Shown here: positions 7,811 to 11,415 of the stretch, one piece after another
Position numbering within the stretch: the stretch's first letter is position 1
Layout of the letters: each line of letters opens with the position of its first letter
Source of the DNA: Trichosporon coremiiforme
Taxonomy: Eukaryota > Basidiomycota > Tremellomycetes > Trichosporonales > Trichosporonaceae
DNA length: 11,415 bases
Direction: 5' to 3'
Assembly: GCA_039545355.1 (NCBI GenBank)
Contig: BCJJ01000130.1
Coordinates: forward strand, 1-11,415
The notes under the pieces: model-generated
What the model saw: the letters and a program-made list of their open reading frames with translations, nothing else
Told to the model about the DNA's origin: nothing
The model's database searches: none
Position numbers and translations under genes: made by a program

Positions 7811-8935
7811 TCACTCGACAGTTTCGAGCAGGTACTCGTCCTCTCCCACTTCTTCCCGATACTGCTCCCGTGTAAGAAACCGGACGTGTTCCTCCACCTG
7901 CCTCTCGGCCGTCTCGTCGTCGACCTGGTTCCACTTCTTGAGACCCTGTTTCACCTGCCGCCTGATTTCGGCAACGAGAACCTCCTCCCGTGCCGGGATG
8001 ACGCCGTAGTTATCGAGCCAAGTCTCCTCGAGCGCCTGCATATCCTCCGGCGCGAACCCGAGCCACGCGGGCCGCAGCTGTTCCGCGTCCACGATTGTGT
8101 ACCGCAATCGGGGGATGTTGAGCCTCATGTTGAGCACGAAGCTGTTCAGCATGCCCATCACCTTTGTCCGGGAGGAGTCGACAAAGTTACCGACCCAGTG
8201 GTCGTTCTCGTCCTCCTTGTGTGTCGCTATTGGGGTCAAGACCAGCGTGACGCTCTTCAGCTGGGCGGGGGTCTGGAACGGCTGCACGCTCGCTGTGCTG
8301 AGCCAGGAACGGCCGGGGTCGAACTTGACGTTCAGGACGAAGCGCTCGCAGGTTTCTGGGATGGGTCCCACCGCCGCCGCGCCAGTGAAGGTCCCGCCTT
8401 CGTATTTCTCCGTCACTGTGGTGAAGGTCACGAGTGTCCTTGCTCCGACGAGAACGCTGCTCGGCAATCGGCCGGCAGGATGGTGTCGATGTCGAACAAC
8501 CGAGACGCTGTTCAGCTGACTCCTCAGCGCCTTCACTCGATCGGGCGAGAGACTCGGGGGACCCAGCAGGTCGACCACTCGGGTTCCGGAGAGAACGCGA
8601 GCATAGTTACGCCGGTTCTTCAGTCCAGGGATACGGACTCCGGCCCTGCCGGAGATCTCGACGGGAGAGTAGGCGGCGAGAACGATGTGGCCCGCCATCA
8701 GGATATCGACGCGGTCTCTCCAGGCCTTGCACACTCCCCGAAGTGCCATGAGTGTCGATCGCGGAGCATACCCGAAGATCTCATCGATGATGTGCGGATA
8801 CCCGTCCGCCGGTATCGACGATATGTCGTCTTCCTCGACCGTTATCTTTGTTGTGCCCATGGCGATGGGCGGAGGAGCGGCGATAGGAGTTGGCAAGATC
8901 GACAGACATTCAGGAGTGAGAAAGAGATTGGCCAT
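7811..8935 (-). CDS. F-box-like protein, single exon, 374 residues
   Basis: One uninterrupted frame from ATG at 8935 to TGA at 7811-7813. Residues 46-77 carry YPHIIDEI, an LRGVCK segment and WRDRVD (key positions H48, I50, D51, R66, C69, K70, R73, R75, D77), an F-box-like helical motif followed by AGHIVL. The middle is a beta-rich body with LKSVTLVLTP-type strands, reminiscent of the open repeat body of F-box proteins, though no clean LRR is visible. The end is a charged helix with FLTREQYREEVGE. The minus-strand leader has no ATG for about 350 bases above 8935, which supports this start; M26 in a good Kozak context is the alternative. Inferred role: possible SCF ubiquitin-ligase substrate receptor. 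Its downstream same-strand neighbour at 9831-11045 is a relative, with an ungapped 41-residue N-terminal match of 18 identities. Confidence 0.82.
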   Translation of the reverse strand: MANLFLTPECLSILPTPIAAPPPIAMGTTKITVEEDDISSIPADGYPHIIDEIFGYAPRSTLMALRGVCKAWRDRVDILMAGHIVLAAYSPVEISGRAGVRIPGLKNRRNYARVLSGTRVVDLLGPPSLSPDRVKALRSQLNSVSVVRHRHHPAGRLPSSVLVGARTLVTFTTVTEKYEGGTFTGAAAVGPIPETCERFVLNVKFDPGRSWLSTASVQPFQTPAQLKSVTLVLTPIATHKEDENDHWVGNFVDSSRTKVMGMLNSFVLNMRLNIPRLRYTIVDAEQLRPAWLGFAPEDMQALEETWLDNYGVIPAREEVLVAEIRRQVKQGLKKWNQVDDETAERQVEEHVRFLTREQYREEVGEDEYLLETVE

Positions 8936-9830
8936 CGGGGTCGGGAGAGGGGCTGGTGACGGCGAGTATCGCTGTGTTGATGTTGTTGTCGTGGCAGGGG
9001 GTCCGGGTGATAAGGTTGCGTGGTGGACTGGTGGCTAAGCGGAGCGTCGAAGCGATGGAGGTGCGGAGCAATGGTCGATGCAGGAGATATGCGATGCAAG
9101 AATAGGCGATGCGATACTGAGTGCGGGGCTATGAGTACGAGTGAGAAATGTTGAGAGGCCGTGTCGAGAAGAAGAACGATGACACGCGACTAGAGATGAC
9201 CGAGGACAAAGAAGCTGAGCAAGACTGCGATGGAGATCTGGCGCGCGATGACGAAAGGGTCCAGGGCCAAGCGCAAGCGGGACCCCGCATTCCAGCCAGC
9301 ACGCCGCTACCTTGGCCGCAGAGCGATCTGCGGCCACGGGCCGCTGTTATCAAGTCCCCGCTCATCGCTGCATACATGCATACGTTCCTTCTGTAGACTG
9401 TGTACTGCGCCGACTAATGGCGGCAGCATGTACCAGCTGTGGATGATGGTTGGGAGGCTGGAACATTCCATTCCCGACGAAACACATGGCCAGTGTTCTG
9501 GACCTTAGCGCTGCCGCCGGCGTCGGCAAGCCCGGCAAAGAACCAACCAGCCGGAGAGCTTCGTAGTGAAAAGCCTGCAACAACAAGGTCTTCCCGTCTT
9601 CCGTGCTTTGCGCGGTGCATGACGAACGCGCAAGCTCGGATCCCTCCTCAACAGCTTACGTATCACCGTACCGAGTACAGAGGCTGTTCCAGTCGACTCA
9701 TCAACTCATCTTGGTGTTCAAACAATCCATTATGTACAACAGGAGCCTGGAAGTGATCGACGGGCTCGGACTATGCTACATGGTTACAGTGCTGATCTCA
9801 AACGTAGACGGTCGGTCCGGGAGACAAGTG
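8936..9830. promoter_or_regulatory. Promoter and leader of the 374-residue F-box-like gene, plus spacer
   Basis: From 8936 to about 9200 the minus strand is pyrimidine-rich and ATG-free, as expected of a fungal 5' leader. It holds three GCATCG hexamers on the minus strand at 9076-9081, 9092-9097 and 9107-9112, spaced 16 and 15 bases. From about 9400 to 9830 I see no coding pattern or RNA gene; part of this will be 3' UTR of the upstream F-box-like gene. Confidence 0.5.
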
Positions 9831-11045
9831 CTACTTCTTAGGCTGCACTTGCCGCTCAGGCTCAGGAGGTGGCGGAGGGCTTGCGTCCATCTCGGCCTTG
9901 AACTGCGTTTCACCGATCTCGGCTTTGTACTCGTCGAGAGTCAGGTATCGGATCTTCTTTAGGGTCGCATCGACGTTCTCTGTCTTGAGTGGGTGCCAGG
10001 TTTGGCGAGTTGCTTTGGCGCGCACGCCAAGGGTGAGGTGCTCCTTCATCGTCTCGAACGATGTGCCCGGGCGGAAGTCAAAGTCGCCTGGCGGGATAGA
10101 CTCGAGACCCACGAACGTCAATTCCGTCTCAGGGCTCTGGTTCAAGGCCAGGCCGCAGATCATCGTGAACAGACTGTTCCGGTTCTGCGTCACGTGCCCG
10201 TCCCAGTTGATCGGCTGGCTGTTCACGTCAGAATCAGGCAGGGAGAAGAGTACCACGATCTCCTTCAGTGCCTGCCGCTTGGACGATACGACGTAGTACT
10301 GCCGCTGGTGGTTCAGGCTCTGGTACCGCCTGAAGTGATGCTGGATGACGAGGCGCTGCATCGGTCCCTCGGGAACGTCCAGGCGGGTGAACGCCGGAGA
10401 ATGCTGCCCCGCATCATTATACTTCAGTCGCATGCCAGGGTAGAGAACGACAGTCGGTGCTTGGATCTTAGTGAAGAAGTCGCTGCGCTCTAGCTCGCTG
10501 TTGGGCGCGTGGTAGCGCCTAACGTAGCGCACGAGCCGGGGCCTTGTTGCAAGTGAGCCGAGGACAGTGCGCACAGGCAGGGGAACGTTCATCACGATGT
10601 CGAGGACCTCAACGTGCTGGAAGATGGTCCTCAGCCAGCGGTCCTTACCCCGCCGCGACGTCGTAATGTCAAGCAGTTGCTGCTCCTTCATGTCTCTGAA
10701 CCCCTGGATGGGGCCATTGGGGCTGTGGAACGAGATCATGCGCCGGTTTGGCGAAGTCGAGTATGCGAAGCGCTCGTCGGCGCGCACGACAATGTGCTTC
10801 GCCACCTGCGAATCGACCCGGTGGCGGAAGTCCTTGCACGTCGCTCGGAACTGGAGCTGAACGTTCCAGCCGCCATACTCGAGAATGGCGTCAATGATGT
10901 GGGGAAAGGATAGGTGGTCAATGGCCAGCGGGTTCTGTTTCTTGTATAGGCGGGTGCGGGGGCGCTTCGCTGGGGCGGGAATGGGTTCCGAAGCAGTGCG
11001 TAAAGGGGAGGAAGACGAGGTCGATTTGCGTTTCCTGGGAGGCAT
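9831..11045 (-). CDS. F-box-like protein with N-terminal nuclear-localisation-like signal, 404 residues
   Basis: One uninterrupted frame from ATG at 11045 to TAG at 9831-9833. Residues 2-36 are basic, with PPRKRKS and PAKRPRTRLYKK, a good candidate bipartite nuclear localisation signal. FPHIIDAI begins at 47; C70, K71, R74, R76 and D78 match the F-box-like motif of the gene at 7811-8935 without gaps through HIVV (84-87). The central part has strand-like segments such as LKEIVVLFSLP and LTFVGLESIPPGDF. The end has YLTLDEYKAEIGE, matching FLTREQYREEVGE of the relative, then a Pro/Glu tail ending QPKK. The conserved ends with a diverged middle suggest old duplication. Inferred: SCF-type adaptor or another lineage-specific nuclear protein; no ligand is predictable. 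Confidence is high for the gene, moderate for the F-box label. Confidence 0.82.
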   Translation of the reverse strand: MPPRKRKSTSSSSPLRTASEPIPAPAKRPRTRLYKKQNPLAIDHLSFPHIIDAILEYGGWNVQLQFRATCKDFRHRVDSQVAKHIVVRADERFAYSTSPNRRMISFHSPNGPIQGFRDMKEQQLLDITTSRRGKDRWLRTIFQHVEVLDIVMNVPLPVRTVLGSLATRPRLVRYVRRYHAPNSELERSDFFTKIQAPTVVLYPGMRLKYNDAGQHSPAFTRLDVPEGPMQRLVIQHHFRRYQSLNHQRQYYVVSSKRQALKEIVVLFSLPDSDVNSQPINWDGHVTQNRNSLFTMICGLALNQSPETELTFVGLESIPPGDFDFRPGTSFETMKEHLTLGVRAKATRQTWHPLKTENVDATLKKIRYLTLDEYKAEIGETQFKAEMDASPPPPPEPERQVQPKK

Positions 11046-11415
11046 CGTCGGTAGTTCGTGTTAGAGGTGGTGAATGCGGTCGAGACAGTTGGTGCAGCGC
11101 TGGTGACTGCCAGGACGTGGTAGGGAGAAGGCAGATGAAGAGGTGATTGACATGGAGGAGCAAAGGACTGTGTCAATGAGAAACTGACGTGGGTTGTGTG
11201 GGTGCAGTAGTTCCATTAGTGCATGTGTCGTTGGGCGCCGACTGCGAGGTGTAATCACTCCTGAGCTTCCAATGTCACCATGTCACCCAGTCACCGTGAC
11301 TCAACTTTTGCCACTCAGCTAACGTAAACTAGGGTCACAGGTTAAGTCGAACGGATGCGCACGGTCCCGTCATCGTCAACCTCGCCGTGGCTCATGTTCT
11401 GATCCATAACTCATG
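11046..11415 (-). promoter_or_regulatory. Upstream region of the 404-residue F-box-like gene
   Basis: Non-coding in every frame I can judge. The first 100 bases above the ATG contain no upstream ATG on the minus strand. At 11274-11297 three 8-bp units (GTCACCAT, GTCACCCA, GTCACCGT) sit head to tail, and the last runs into GTGAC, making a GTCAC-C-GTGAC near-palindrome. This lies about 230-250 bases above the start codon. The region is cut by the window edge. Confidence 0.5.
11274..11297. repeat. Three tandem GTCACC octamers
   Basis: GTCACC starts at 11274, 11282 and 11290, an exact 8-bp period, upstream of the 404-residue F-box-like gene. The spacing, just under one helical turn, and the closing GTGAC are compatible with a multi-site transcription-factor element. 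Confidence 0.5.

Noticed and set aside
7886..8959. 357-codon plus-strand open frame across the 374-residue F-box-like gene
   Set aside because: It is the antisense shadow of a GC-biased gene: the composition is Arg/His/Gly-rich with no domain, while the opposite strand has family motifs and an ATG-free leader.
9993..10493. 166-codon plus-strand open frame
   Set aside because: It lies fully inside and antisense to the 404-residue F-box-like gene and shows no recognisable motif.

Overview
The window looks like nuclear DNA of a GC-rich basidiomycete yeast, most likely Tremellomycetes and probably Trichosporonales. The reasons are genes interrupted by very short GT-AG introns with CTRAC branch-point-like motifs a few bases before the acceptor, pyrimidine-rich ATG-poor leaders, and two F-box-like proteins of a 'PHIID...CK..R.RVD' type that I associate with that order. 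The clade call is inference from protein style, not from a search.

Layout. (1) 1-2419, minus: a spliced gene, cut by the left window edge, for a nuclear protein with an N-terminal 18-residue His/Pro/Ser repeat, a four-CXXC zinc finger (zf-4CXXC_R1, the CDCA7/R1 class) and an AT-hook. (2) 2420-3535: a divergent intergenic region that must hold the promoters of genes 1 and 2; it has a perfect stem-loop, an ATCACGTGAT E-box palindrome and an ACGCGT box. (3) 3536-5242, plus: a three-exon gene for a 505-residue NUDIX hydrolase with a C-terminal membrane segment. (4) 5243-7810: about 2.6 kb between convergent genes with no gene I can support; it holds a GCATC cluster with an 18-bp palindrome and an interrupted minus-strand frame. 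(5) 7811-8935, minus: an intronless F-box-like protein of 374 residues. (6) 8936-9830: leader, promoter and spacer. (7) 9831-11045, minus: a second intronless F-box-like protein of 404 residues, a diverged relative of the first. (8) 11046-11415: its upstream region, with three in-phase 8-bp repeats.

The genes do not form an evident pathway. Gene 1 looks chromatin-related, gene 2 is metabolic housekeeping, and genes 5 and 7 are a same-strand pair from what is probably a lineage-expanded F-box-like family. No rRNA, tRNA, transposon or CRISPR array was seen. The points most worth checking are the repeat-bearing 4CXXC protein, the paired F-box-like genes, and the oversized gene-free gap.
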